Assembly (NCBI RefSeq): GCF_031951985.1
Contig: NZ_JAVLVU010000001.1
Coordinates: forward strand, 3,162,001 to 3,226,000
DNA from: Mucilaginibacter terrae
Lineage (GTDB): Bacteria > Bacteroidota > Bacteroidia > Sphingobacteriales > Sphingobacteriaceae
Direction: 5' to 3'
Length of the DNA: 64,000 nucleotides
The notes beneath the pieces were generated by a model. That model was given only the letters and a program-made list of their open reading frames with translations, did no database searches and was not told where the DNA came from. Positions 8,838 through 17,346 of this stretch are shown in pieces (position 1 is the stretch's first letter; every line of letters begins with the position of its first letter). The translations under genes and the position numbers were made by a program.

Positions 8838-8854
8838 AAAACCTCTCCCTAAAT

Positions 8855-8881
8855 CCCTCTCCATTTGGAGAGGGACTTTTT
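8855..8881 (+). terminator. Hairpin after fumC (repeat-derived, terminator-like)
   Basis: A perfect 8-base stem CCCTCTCC / GGAGAGGG with loop ATTT, followed by ACTTTTTG. The preceding CCTCTCCCTAAAT makes it look like a dispersed Bacteroidota intergenic repeat serving as terminator. It ends only five bases before the next ATG. Confidence 0.6.
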
Positions 8882-8885
8882 GTTT

Positions 8886-9413
8886 ATGGATAAAAAGCCT
8901 TTAGCCCTTCCCCTTTCAGCTTTAACCAAAATCCTGGCTCTTGGCTCTTGTGTCTTAGCTCTATTTTCCTGTAGCCCCAACGCTAATGTGCAAACTAAAG
9001 GTATGCAAAATATACAGGGCGAGTGGCAGCAAAGCACCCAAGCGCTGGATAAGCAACTGGTAAATTACACACTATACAATTTTAAATTCACGTGCGATTC
9101 GTTTTACGTTACTATGCAAACGCACAGCAAAGTAAATTACGGCGCCGATACCTGTATGAACAAAGGTGTATGGACCGAGTATGCCAAAGGCCGCTACCAG
9201 CCCAGTAATGACACCTTGTGGATAAGAGGCTTTTTTTGCAACCCCGATTTTAGCCTGAAAAACCCGGGCAGCTGTTTCCGCTCAGGTGTGTATGAGGATT
9301 TTATGAAGGTGAGCGTAGCAGATACGTTACTTACCCTCACACCAAAATCAAGCGTTTTACCGTTAAATTTGCACCTGGTAAAAAGGACTAATTGCGTTCC
9401 CAAACCGTTATAA
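8886..9413 (+). CDS. Hypothetical lipoprotein
   Basis: A 175-residue protein starting at the ATG at 8886 (an in-frame TTG at 8865 lies in the hairpin and is unlikely). The signal segment ends in ALFSC, a lipobox. The mature protein carries several Cys, Tyr and Trp residues and a pattern such as IQGEWQQS early on, which is reminiscent of lipocalin-like lipoproteins that start with a short GxW motif. That is only a resemblance. The DNA coding for the signal peptide is unusually repetitive (see findings). The S1/P1 nuclease starts five bases after its stop. Confidence 0.6.
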   Translation: MDKKPLALPLSALTKILALGSCVLALFSCSPNANVQTKGMQNIQGEWQQSTQALDKQLVNYTLYNFKFTCDSFYVTMQTHSKVNYGADTCMNKGVWTEYAKGRYQPSNDTLWIRGFFCNPDFSLKNPGSCFRSGVYEDFMKVSVADTLLTLTPKSSVLPLNLHLVKRTNCVPKPL

Positions 9414-9418
9414 AACAA

Positions 9419-10213
9419 ATGAAAACAAACCTGTTAAAAAAACTATTGATTGGCGCTGCCATCATATATGCACCACTGCAAACTATGGCCTGGGGCGATA
9501 AAGGTCACCGCATAACCGGGCAAATTGCCTCAAGTTACTTAACGCCTAAAGCACGTGCCGCAGTAAAGGCAATTTTGGGCGATGAAACCATTGCCATGGC
9601 CAGCACCTGGGCCGATTTTATCAAATCAGACCCGGCGTATAATTACCTGTACAATTGGCATTTTGTTGATTTTGACAAGCCTTATACCTACCCCGAACTG
9701 CAAAGCTATTTAAAGCAGGATACCACAGTAGATGCATATACCAAAATACAGTTTGTTACCGCCGAACTTAAAAAGAAAGATTTGGAGCAAGACAAAAAAC
9801 TGCTGTACCTGCGCATGCTTATTCACATGGTAGAGGACATTCACCAGCCTATGCATACCGCCCATACTGATGATAAAGGTGGCAATGATTTTAAAGTACA
9901 GTGGTTTAATGAGCCCAGCAACCTGCACTCTGTTTGGGACACTAAACTTATTGAATTTCAGAATTTAAGCTACACCGAATATGCATCGGCCATAAACTTT
10001 ACCACTTTAGCCCAACGCACAAAGTGGCAAGCCGAGCCTATAAGCCAATGGTTATTTGATAGCAAGGAAATTGCTGAAAAAATTTACACCAGCTCAAAAC
10101 CCGATGAAAAGCTGGGCTACAAATACAACTTTATGTTTGTTAAAACCCTTAATCAGCAATTGCTTAAAGGCGGCGTACATTTGGCGGGATTGTTGAACCA
10201 GATATTTTCTTAA
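9419..10213 (+). CDS. S1/P1-type nuclease, secreted
   Basis: A 264-residue zinc-dependent nuclease of the S1/P1 family, which cuts single-stranded DNA and RNA. Start ATG at 9419 gives a signal peptide ending TMA, so the mature protein begins with Trp, as required because the N-terminal Trp is a zinc ligand. Further ligands are visible in KGHRITG, TWADF, NWHFVDFD and HMVEDIHQPMHT. The enzyme should therefore be active in the periplasm or outside the cell, probably scavenging nucleic acid. It is coupled closely to the upstream lipoprotein. Confidence 0.92.
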   Translation: MKTNLLKKLLIGAAIIYAPLQTMAWGDKGHRITGQIASSYLTPKARAAVKAILGDETIAMASTWADFIKSDPAYNYLYNWHFVDFDKPYTYPELQSYLKQDTTVDAYTKIQFVTAELKKKDLEQDKKLLYLRMLIHMVEDIHQPMHTAHTDDKGGNDFKVQWFNEPSNLHSVWDTKLIEFQNLSYTEYASAINFTTLAQRTKWQAEPISQWLFDSKEIAEKIYTSSKPDEKLGYKYNFMFVKTLNQQLLKGGVHLAGLLNQIFS

Positions 10214-10214
10214 T

Positions 10215-10293
10215 GTGCAGATGAGAGGATATGCAGATGTGCAAATAATTGACATAGCATCTGCACATTCGCACATCAGCATATTTGCACATC
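10215..10293. repeat. Interleaved short inverted repeats
   Basis: Between the nuclease and phosphatase genes lie two interlocked inverted repeats: GATGTGCAAATA (10236-10247) with TATTTGCACATC (10282-10293), and GTGCAGATG (10215-10223) with CATCTGCAC (10258-10266). The words GCAGATG and GTGCA recur. It resembles a dispersed intergenic repeat; no gene is present. Confidence 0.65.
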
Positions 10294-10300
10294 TATCAAT

Positions 10301-10735
10301 ATGAAGATCTTAATGATATGCCTTGGCAACATATGCCGCTCGCCATTAGCCGAGGGCATTATGCAGCACCTCGTGCACCAAGCAGGACTCAACTGGACGG
10401 TTGACTCTGCGGGCACCGGAAGCTGGCATGTGGGCGAATGCCCCGATCATCGCTCTACCGCGGTGGCTAAGGGTTACGGTGTTGATATCAGCAAACAGCT
10501 TTGTCGCCAGTTTAGCGTAAACGATTTTGATGAATTTGACCTGCTTCTAACCATGGACCGTAATAACCTGCGCGACGTGCTGCGGCTTGCACGTAATGAT
10601 GGGGATAAGGCCAAGGTTCGTCTTCTCCTGAAAAACCGCGAAGTGCCCGACCCTTATTACGACAGTAACCAGTTTGATCCGGTTTACAAACTAATAGAAA
10701 ACGGGTGCAAAGCAATAATAAATGAATACCATTAA
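10301..10735 (+). CDS. Low-molecular-weight protein-tyrosine phosphatase
   Basis: A 144-residue protein with the P-loop CLGNICRS, giving nucleophile Cys7 and Arg13 (C-x5-R), and the acid loop DPYY near residue 112. LMW-PTPs hydrolyse phosphotyrosine and are often linked to exopolysaccharide control or stress. The length is typical. No partner BY-kinase is visible nearby. It is followed by a strong hairpin, so it is a terminal gene of its unit. Confidence 0.92.
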   Translation: MKILMICLGNICRSPLAEGIMQHLVHQAGLNWTVDSAGTGSWHVGECPDHRSTAVAKGYGVDISKQLCRQFSVNDFDEFDLLLTMDRNNLRDVLRLARNDGDKAKVRLLLKNREVPDPYYDSNQFDPVYKLIENGCKAIINEYH

Positions 10736-10750
10736 AATAAATATTAACGT

Positions 10751-10788
10751 AAAAGCGCCGGGCAGCACTGCCCGGCGCTTTTGCGTTT
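10751..10788 (+). terminator. Rho-independent terminator after the phosphatase
   Basis: A perfect 15-base stem: AAAAGCGCCGGGCAG (10751-10765) and CTGCCCGGCGCTTTT (10768-10782) with a two-base spacer, followed by GCGTTT. Very stable and 15 bases after the stop. Confidence 0.85.
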
Positions 10789-11070
10789 AGTAATATCCAT
10801 TGCCTTGTAGTTAATTCAAACTATTATATAAACCAATCCATGGCAATAAAAAACTGTTGTTTTATAATACACACATGCGTTCTGAGGCATATAATATTCC
10901 TCCCTTATTTGCTTAATAATTACAACCTTACCTGTGAAATTTAATTCCCAAATTGGGGAAAAGTATAAACAATTTTCTTTCTTGTGACATTTTATATTAA
11001 CTATTGAGCATCAATTGTTTAAGGCACCAAAATTGTATATATTTACAAGCCCTGATTAATTGATAACTAA
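10789..11070. other. Intergenic region before the sialidase-fold lipoprotein
   Basis: About 280 bases of AT-rich DNA. TGTATATATTTACAA near 11033-11047 may be part of the promoter, but no exact TAnnTTTG is present. No gene or long repeat is visible. Confidence 0.4.
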
Positions 11071-12258
11071 ATGAGGAAATCTTTACTATTGCTATCCCTG
11101 TGCATAGCTTTATTTTCGTGTGGAAAAGTTAATGATGTAGCCCCGGTTGCAGACAATACCGCACCGCAATTAGATGCAGTAATTACAATTCCTCGCAATA
11201 GCACCACCGAAACGCTGGAGGGTGAAATTTTAACCAAGCAAAACAGCAATCCTAAATTTACAACCCGCACCTGGCAAGGTATACCATCGGTAACCATTGG
11301 CCCTTCGGGCAACGTATATGCCGCCTGGTATACCGGGTCAAAAGGCGAAGAGCCTGGCAACTACATCACCCTGTCAGTAAGTACCGATGATGGTAAATCA
11401 TGGGCAAATGATGAGTTGATCATAAACCCAACCAATCCTGAAATACGCTTTTTTGACCCGGCCATGTGGACTGATAAATACGGTAACGTTTATTTGTCAT
11501 GGTCAAAATCAAAAAGAAGCTTGTGGGATGGCATTGGTGGCGTTTGGTATAGCCAAATCAGGTATGCAAATGGAAAAGTTTATGCATCAACACCAAAACG
11601 CCTGAGCGACGGCGTTATGATGTGCCGCCCTACCGATAACTATTTAAAAACCGGTATGCTATACCCTATTGCTGTTTGGAAAACTGCTACATCAAACAAC
11701 GGAGTATTTATTTATAAATCAAATTACGACAAGATTACTAAAAGCGCACAATCGTTCACCAAAATGTGTGACATTCCGTTTCAACGTAACTTTCGCGGAT
11801 ATGACGAGCACCAGATAATCCAGCTTAAAGACCGTAGCTACTATGTTTTACTGCGCGGTCTTGATGGTTTATACGCTACACGATCAACCAATGGCGAGAT
11901 ATGGAGCACTCCTGAAAAGTTTACCACTTTGGTAAGTGCAAGCAGCCGCTTCTTCCTGGGCCGCCTTAAATCGGGCCGTATTGCTCTTATTTTGAACAAT
12001 AGCACCAACCGTTCTAATCTTAAAATCTATGTATCAGATGATGAGATGAAAACTTGGAAATACAGTTTATCTCTCGATACCAAGCTGGGTATATCATATC
12101 CTGATATGGTGGAAGGTAAAAACGGCAAGTTATATGTAGTTTATGATTATGACCGTTTTGGCAAAATGGCCATCAATTGCCTTTCTTTCAACGAAAACGA
12201 CGTACTGAAAAACGCACCCGAAAATATTGAGCGCGTGGTGTTAAGCGGCTCAAATTAA
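11071..12258 (+). CDS. Sialidase-fold (BNR/Asp-box) lipoprotein
   Basis: A 395-residue lipoprotein (MRKSLLLLSLCIALFSC, lipobox LFSC). An Asp-box STDDGKSW is at about residues 103-110 and a degenerate copy SDDEMKTW near 325. With segments like GNVYAAWYTG, NVYLSWSK and GKLYVVYDY this suggests a six-bladed beta-propeller as in sialidases. The sialidase FRIP motif and the three-arginine set could not be confirmed, so enzyme activity is uncertain; it may only bind glycan. It lies 120 bases upstream of a gene set for an activated ulosonic-type sugar and could act on the same surface polymer. That link is inference. Confidence 0.65.
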   Translation: MRKSLLLLSLCIALFSCGKVNDVAPVADNTAPQLDAVITIPRNSTTETLEGEILTKQNSNPKFTTRTWQGIPSVTIGPSGNVYAAWYTGSKGEEPGNYITLSVSTDDGKSWANDELIINPTNPEIRFFDPAMWTDKYGNVYLSWSKSKRSLWDGIGGVWYSQIRYANGKVYASTPKRLSDGVMMCRPTDNYLKTGMLYPIAVWKTATSNNGVFIYKSNYDKITKSAQSFTKMCDIPFQRNFRGYDEHQIIQLKDRSYYVLLRGLDGLYATRSTNGEIWSTPEKFTTLVSASSRFFLGRLKSGRIALILNNSTNRSNLKIYVSDDEMKTWKYSLSLDTKLGISYPDMVEGKNGKLYVVYDYDRFGKMAINCLSFNENDVLKNAPENIERVVLSGSN

Positions 12259-12269
12259 TTTAGTTAAAA

Positions 12270-12381
12270 CATATAGGGCATTGTAACGATTTAAGTTTAC
12301 CTGCATTAAAAACTGTTAAGAAGTTTGCTTTATAACAGCATATAATGCTAATTTGCTTATTGTACTACGCTGCCCTATATG
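12270..12381 (+). repeat. Inverted repeat bracketing the aldolase leader and covering its start codon
   Basis: An 11-base perfect pair, CATATAGGGCA (12270-12280) and TGCCCTATATG (12371-12381). The second arm ends with the ATG of the next gene. A smaller palindrome, AGCATATAATGCT, lies inside near 12338-12350. The arms would hide the start codon in mRNA if transcription starts before 12270. Confidence 0.55.
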
Positions 12382-13920
12382 AAAATTCTGGATTGTACCT
12401 TACGCGATGGGGGTTATTATACCCAGTGGGATTTTGACAAAAAACTCACTGAAAGGTATTTTACAGCCATGGAACAACTGCCCATTGATGTGGTAGAAAT
12501 TGGCTACCGCAGCCATGCTTCCAATACATATTTTGGCAAATACTATTATAGCCCGGTAAGCTTACTTCAAAAAGCACGGCAACTAATGCCTACCAAAAAG
12601 CTGGCATTAATGTTAAATTTAAAAGATTGTCCGGCCAACGATTCTCTCATCCCCTTATTAGAAAAATGTCGCGGTTATGCTGATTTGTTCAGGATAGCCG
12701 CAGATCCTGCTAAAATAAACGAAGCTATAGCACTTGCTAAATTTATAAAAAGCTTAGGCTTTGGAGTAGCGCTCAATTTGATGTATTTATCAGAATTGAA
12801 AAATTCTGTTACTATTGTTGAACGTTTAGGTGAGCTTGATGGCGTAGCTGATTGCATTTCGCTGGTTGATTCATACGGCGGTGTTTACCCGCACGAGGTG
12901 GCCGAGTTAATCAAGTATTGTAAAAACTTCACTAACGTACCGCTCGGTTTCCATGGCCATAATAATATCGAACTGGCCTTCGCCAACAGCCTGGCGGCCA
13001 TTGAGGCCGGTTGCGAATTTGTTGACGGCACCATTACCGGCATGGGCAGAGGTGCCGGTAATCTTAAAACCGAGCTGCTGTTAACCCACCTCTCGGCAAA
13101 AGCCGGCTATAATGTTAATTATGATGTACTGAGTAACATAGTGCATGATTTTGAACATCTGAAGGCTGCCTATCAATGGGGTACCAACTTACCCTACATG
13201 GTATCGGGCATCAACTCACTGCCCCAACAAAACGTTATGGACTGGATAAGCAAGCGTTATTATTCTGTACAAAGCATTGTGAGGGCACTCCATAACAAAA
13301 AGCTTGGTACCGATGACAATATTAAGCTTCCGGGTTTTAACCCGGCTAAAAATCATCATAAAGCCTTTATTATTGGCGGCGGTTCATCGGTAATAACACA
13401 TTTAGATGCCATTCTTGCATTCATCAAAGCCGAACCCGATGCTTGTTTAATACATGCGAGCGCTAAAAATGCAGCCCTGTTTGCGAGTGTTAATAATGCT
13501 CAATTTTATTGTTTGGTTGGCAACGAGGGGCAAAGGCTTGAAGATGTTTTTAACAACATTGGAGCATGGACGGGCGATTGCGTATTACCTGTATATCCAC
13601 GTAAAATGGGCACGTATATACCTCAGGCAGCTTATCCACGCGTTTATGAGTTAGATAGTAATAATTTTGACCCTTTATATGCCGATGCACATACTTCCCT
13701 GGCCATACAAACAGCCATTAAACTGGGCGTAACCGAGGTGTATGTGGTTGGATATGATGGCTACAACAGCCAAAACTTAACCGAAAAAGAACAGGACCTC
13801 ATTAACGAAAACGAATATCTTTTTGATAGGGCAACCCAGCACTTTAACACTTTTAAAGCCATTACCGCAACCCGTTATAAAATAGCCGACCAGGCATCTG
13901 TTTACCAGTTTATTGCATGA
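12379..13920 (+). CDS. Two-domain protein: DRE-TIM aldolase fused to a Rossmann/DUF115-like domain
   Basis: A 513-residue protein. Residues 1 to about 290 are an HMGL/DmpG-type DRE-TIM metallolyase: it begins MKILDCTLRDGG (Arg9-Asp10) and has the metal pair His192-x-His194 in GFHGHNN, then GTITGMGRGAGN. Such enzymes make or split 4-hydroxy-2-oxo acids from pyruvate and an aldehyde. Residues about 328-513 form a second domain starting KAFIIGGGSSV with a late VYVVGYDGYN, which recalls DUF115/MptE-like or GT42 sialyltransferase Rossmann domains. The latter call is tentative. It overlaps the cytidylyltransferase by four bases (ATGA), so the two are translated together. I infer that it makes a 3-deoxy-2-ulosonic acid. 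Confidence 0.72.
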   Translation: MKILDCTLRDGGYYTQWDFDKKLTERYFTAMEQLPIDVVEIGYRSHASNTYFGKYYYSPVSLLQKARQLMPTKKLALMLNLKDCPANDSLIPLLEKCRGYADLFRIAADPAKINEAIALAKFIKSLGFGVALNLMYLSELKNSVTIVERLGELDGVADCISLVDSYGGVYPHEVAELIKYCKNFTNVPLGFHGHNNIELAFANSLAAIEAGCEFVDGTITGMGRGAGNLKTELLLTHLSAKAGYNVNYDVLSNIVHDFEHLKAAYQWGTNLPYMVSGINSLPQQNVMDWISKRYYSVQSIVRALHNKKLGTDDNIKLPGFNPAKNHHKAFIIGGGSSVITHLDAILAFIKAEPDACLIHASAKNAALFASVNNAQFYCLVGNEGQRLEDVFNNIGAWTGDCVLPVYPRKMGTYIPQAAYPRVYELDSNNFDPLYADAHTSLAIQTAIKLGVTEVYVVGYDGYNSQNLTEKEQDLINENEYLFDRATQHFNTFKAITATRYKIADQASVYQFIA

Positions 13921-14651
13921 AAATATTAGGTATAATACCGGCCCGTTATAAATCGTCGCGCTTTCCGGGCAAGCCGTTAGTAAATCTTAATGGAAAACCC
14001 ATGATTGTGCATGTGGCCCAAAAAGCAGCACAAGCACTGGGTACCGACAATGTGATTATAGCTACCGATGATGAGCGTATAGCCGATGTTGTACAACAGG
14101 CCGGATTTAATACCATTATAACCTCAGACAGCCACCCGACCGGTACTGATCGCCTTTGGGAGGTTGCGCAAAATATTGAGGCTGATATTTATATCAACAT
14201 ACAAGGCGATGAGCCTATGGTTAACCCTAATGATATTATCAAAGTAATTGAGCAAAAAAAGGCCACGCCGCAATACGTGATCAACGGCATGAGCACACTT
14301 GCTGATGATGAGGACCCGGCCAATATTAACATCCCTAAAGTGCTGGTAAACTCAAAAAATGATTTGATTTACATGTCACGGCTCCCTATTCCGGGTATTA
14401 AATCGCCCGGTGCCGTATCACCGGTTTATTTAAAACAGGTTTGCATTTATGCCTTTAGTTTTAACCAATTAAAGGCCTATGGTGAGATGAATGGCAAAGC
14501 CGTTTTTGAGGCTTTTGAAGATATAGAAATACTGCGTTTCCTGGAATTAGGAATCCCGGTAAAAATGGTTTATACACAAGCCAACACTTTAGCCGTTGAT
14601 GTACCTACAGATGTGGAAAAGGTGAGCCAAGCTATGCAAAATAATAATTAA
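13917..14651 (+). CDS. kdsB: CMP-KDO synthetase-type cytidylyltransferase
   Basis: A 244-residue enzyme of the expected length. The nucleotide-binding start is IIPARYKSSRFPGKPL, almost the KdsB consensus, followed by INIQGDEPMV and later FEDIEILRFLELG. KdsB transfers CMP from CTP to KDO or a similar 2-ulosonate. Here the gene overlaps the aldolase gene by four bases and is two bases from the KpsS-like gene, so it may serve a special polymer rather than lipid A-core synthesis. No kdsA or kdsD is in the window. Whether this is the only kdsB of the genome cannot be told. Confidence 0.85.
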   Translation: MKILGIIPARYKSSRFPGKPLVNLNGKPMIVHVAQKAAQALGTDNVIIATDDERIADVVQQAGFNTIITSDSHPTGTDRLWEVAQNIEADIYINIQGDEPMVNPNDIIKVIEQKKATPQYVINGMSTLADDEDPANINIPKVLVNSKNDLIYMSRLPIPGIKSPGAVSPVYLKQVCIYAFSFNQLKAYGEMNGKAVFEAFEDIEILRFLELGIPVKMVYTQANTLAVDVPTDVEKVSQAMQNNN

Positions 14652-14653
14652 AC

Positions 14654-15838
14654 ATGGGCCAAAAGTGTATAATCATTTCTTGTATCCCAAACCTTACGCC
14701 TCTACAAGAGGCCGGTATGCTGCAAATGCTTAACGAATTGAAAAACAGGGGGCTAAAAGTTTTTTTTTATAGCCCAAATGCCCATGAGTTGCTTAATTCT
14801 TTTGCCGTTAAGCCAGGCCGGTTTAACCGGATCTTATACAAGTATTACTACTATAAATCACGCTTTTTAATTGAAGAAGATAAGTGGAAATCGCGCTTAA
14901 AATGGTGGTATAGTCTGCAATCAAAACAACAAGAGGATATATTGTTTAAAGAACGTGTAAAGCAGGCGATAAAGCTTTTTTGTACCATGAAGCCCGATAT
15001 GTTTGTTTGCTGGAACCCTAATGCAGCTCCACATGGTGTGCATAATGAGGTAGCGCATATTATGGGTATTAAAACAGGGGGCATTGATTGGGGGCTTTTG
15101 CCCAACACTTATATTTTAGACAGCAAAGGCACTCTGGCTATGTCTGAAATATTTAACCGTCCTGTTACTTACCCCGATGAAGCTTTGGTTGAACGAGTTG
15201 GCACAGCCATTTACAACAACCTGAAAAACAAGAGCACCAGTATGTATGCCCAGGAAACTAAGCCTTTACCTCCCGAAGCCGAACGTGCCACCGGGCCTAA
15301 AATCTTACTCCTCGGCATTGATACGCTTGATTCTGCAGCCCATCCGGCCACTCATAACGATCGTAAAGGGTTACTGCCCTTCCACACGTCAACCTATGAG
15401 CAGGCCCTGGCCTTTGCCCAAGCCGATCCATCATTTACCGTCATATTCAAGCCTCATCCTTCACATAATGTACATACCGAAGATGTACAGGTCCAAAACA
15501 ACATGTGGGTGCTTAATATCAACCCTGATTACCTTATAGATTGGGCCGATGTTGTGGTATGTAATGGCTCAAAAATGGAACTATCGGTATTGTTTAAAGG
15601 TAAACCGTTAATAAACGTTGGCGCAGGTTTAGTTTACAAAAAAGGATGTTCTTATGAGGTTTACGCCCCCGAACAGATGGTGGCGATGGTAACCGAAGCC
15701 AAAAACAATGGTTTCACGCCACAACAGCAGCGGGCATTTAAAAAGTTATTGGGTTATTTAAAACACTATTACCTGTATTCATACGGCGAGGTCGCAAATA
15801 ATACTGCCTCTATAGATAGGTTTATTTCTACGCTTTAA
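14654..15838 (+). CDS. Capsule polysaccharide transferase, KpsS/KpsC-like
   Basis: A 394-residue protein. The C-terminal half has FKPHPSHN (near residue 265), then LIDWADVVVCNGSKMELSVL and GKPLINVGAGLVYKKGCSYE, the signature arrangement of the capsule_synth (PF05159) family, whose KpsC and KpsS members are beta-KDO transferases. A Trp- and Tyr-rich N-terminal half (residues 60-110) is likely an acceptor region. No signal peptide or membrane helix is seen, so it is cytosolic. Its place right after the CMP-ulosonate synthetase suggests it uses that donor. Family match is from motifs only. Confidence 0.65.
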   Translation: MGQKCIIISCIPNLTPLQEAGMLQMLNELKNRGLKVFFYSPNAHELLNSFAVKPGRFNRILYKYYYYKSRFLIEEDKWKSRLKWWYSLQSKQQEDILFKERVKQAIKLFCTMKPDMFVCWNPNAAPHGVHNEVAHIMGIKTGGIDWGLLPNTYILDSKGTLAMSEIFNRPVTYPDEALVERVGTAIYNNLKNKSTSMYAQETKPLPPEAERATGPKILLLGIDTLDSAAHPATHNDRKGLLPFHTSTYEQALAFAQADPSFTVIFKPHPSHNVHTEDVQVQNNMWVLNINPDYLIDWADVVVCNGSKMELSVLFKGKPLINVGAGLVYKKGCSYEVYAPEQMVAMVTEAKNNGFTPQQQRAFKKLLGYLKHYYLYSYGEVANNTASIDRFISTL

Positions 15839-15859
15839 TGCACATTCTTAACCATTTGC

Positions 15860-15867
15860 TACCTTTG
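15860..15867 (+). promoter_or_regulatory. TACCTTTG promoter element for rsgA
   Basis: A match to the Bacteroidota -7 element TAnnTTTG, ending 10 bases before the rsgA ATG. The transcript would have almost no leader. Confidence 0.5.
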
Positions 15868-15877
15868 TGATCTTTAT

Positions 15878-16798
15878 ATGCATGGAATTGTAACCAAATC
15901 TACTGGTAGCTGGTACCAGGTACAAACCCCCGACGGCAAACGCTATGATTGCCGTATTAAGGGCAAATTCCGTATAAAAGGGCTTACTACCACTAACCCC
16001 GTAGCCGTAGGCGATAACGTTGATTTTGACCTGGAACCCGATCAGGATCAGGGTATTATCACTAAACTATACGACCGCCGCAACTACATCATCCGTAAAT
16101 CGATCAACCTGAGCAAGCAGGCGCAAATTATTGCTGCCAACCTCGACCAGGCTTTTTTGGTGGTTACGCTGGCTTCGCCCCGCACTTCATTGGGTTTTAT
16201 TGACCGGTTTTTGGTGACCGCCGAAGCTTACAGCATTCCTGCTGCATTGGTTTTTAACAAGTTAGATATGTTTAGCGAGGAAGGCCTGGAGATACTGGCC
16301 GACTACAAAGCTGTTTATGAAAACATCGGCTACCCCTGTTACTCTGTATCAGCTTTAGAGGGCACCAACATTCCGCAGTTGAAAGACCTGCTTAAAGACA
16401 AGATAACCCTGTTTTCGGGTCACTCGGGGGTGGGTAAATCGAGCCTGATGAATGCCATACTACCTGATTTACAGCTACGTACAACCGAAATATCAGACTG
16501 GAGCGACAAGGGTATGCACACCACCACCTTTGCCGAAATGTATGACTTGCCCGGCGGAGGCAACATTATTGATACCCCCGGCATACGCGAACTGGGCGTG
16601 ATAGACATTGAGCAACAGGAACTTAGCCACTTTTTCCCCGAGATGCGTGACCGCATGCACGATTGCCGCTTTAACAACTGCCGCCATATTAATGAGCCAG
16701 GCTGCGCCGTGTTACAAGCCTTGGAAGAAGGCGAAATAGAGCCATCGAGATACGAAAGCTACCTCAGCATTTACCACGGTAACGATACCCGCAGCTAA
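15878..16798 (+). CDS. rsgA: Small-subunit-dependent GTPase RsgA
   Basis: A 306-residue circularly permuted GTPase that helps mature the 30S subunit and release RbfA. It has the permuted order of motifs: NKLD (near 127), P-loop GHSGVGKSS (near 181), then DTPGIREL (near 232). A C-terminal zinc-binding set is present in DCRFNNCRHINEPGCAV (C-x4-C-x1-H-x5-C). An N-terminal OB-like domain (residues 1-75) precedes it. It has its own promoter and ends facing the ars genes. Confidence 0.95.
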   Translation: MHGIVTKSTGSWYQVQTPDGKRYDCRIKGKFRIKGLTTTNPVAVGDNVDFDLEPDQDQGIITKLYDRRNYIIRKSINLSKQAQIIAANLDQAFLVVTLASPRTSLGFIDRFLVTAEAYSIPAALVFNKLDMFSEEGLEILADYKAVYENIGYPCYSVSALEGTNIPQLKDLLKDKITLFSGHSGVGKSSLMNAILPDLQLRTTEISDWSDKGMHTTTFAEMYDLPGGGNIIDTPGIRELGVIDIEQQELSHFFPEMRDRMHDCRFNNCRHINEPGCAVLQALEEGEIEPSRYESYLSIYHGNDTRS

Positions 16799-16924
16799 CC
16801 CGAAATCGTCCATTTTCAGGTGAATTTTCTCTGCAAAAACTTGTCATATTTCCACGAAAAGTTTCGATAAAACTTCTCTTTTACCTCATTTATATTCCTT
16901 TTCGTTACCTGCTAATTTTTGATG

Positions 16925-17338
16925 CTATAAATACATGTTTACAAAACTCAGGCTGTAATCTTTAATCATATCCCTCACCTCCATAAACCGTTTTAAAATT
17001 TCTTCTTCGGTGCCGATAGCTTTTGCAGGGTCGGGGAAATTATGGTGCAGCATAACTGCGTTAGATGGGAAGTACGGGCAGCTCTCCTTTGCATTATCGC
17101 AAACGGTAATTACATAATCAAAATCAATACCTGTATACTCGTTAATGTTGTTTGATGTATGTGCAGAAATATCAATGCCATCCCATTTCATGATGTCAAT
17201 GGCTTTGGGGTTAACACCATGCGTTTCAATTCCGGCACTGTAAATAATGGCCTTATCGCCTGCAAAATATTTCAGATACCCTTCGGCTATCTGGCTGCGG
17301 CAACTATTGCCTGTGCATAATACCAATACTTTCTTCAT
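16925..17338 (-). CDS. arsC: Arsenate reductase, LMW-phosphatase type
   Basis: A 137-residue protein with the P-loop CTGNSCRSQ (Cys8-x5-Arg14). Two later Cys in VCDNAKESCP form the relay pair typical of thioredoxin-coupled ArsC, which reduces arsenate to arsenite. I start at the ATG at 17338 rather than upstream at 17362, which would run into the previous small ORF. It is the last gene of an arsR-led operon. No arsenite efflux gene is next to it, which is unusual for arsC. Confidence 0.88.
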   Translation of the reverse strand: MKKVLVLCTGNSCRSQIAEGYLKYFAGDKAIIYSAGIETHGVNPKAIDIMKWDGIDISAHTSNNINEYTGIDFDYVITVCDNAKESCPYFPSNAVMLHHNFPDPAKAIGTEEEILKRFMEVRDMIKDYSLSFVNMYL

Positions 17339-17346
17339 ATCTGCTT

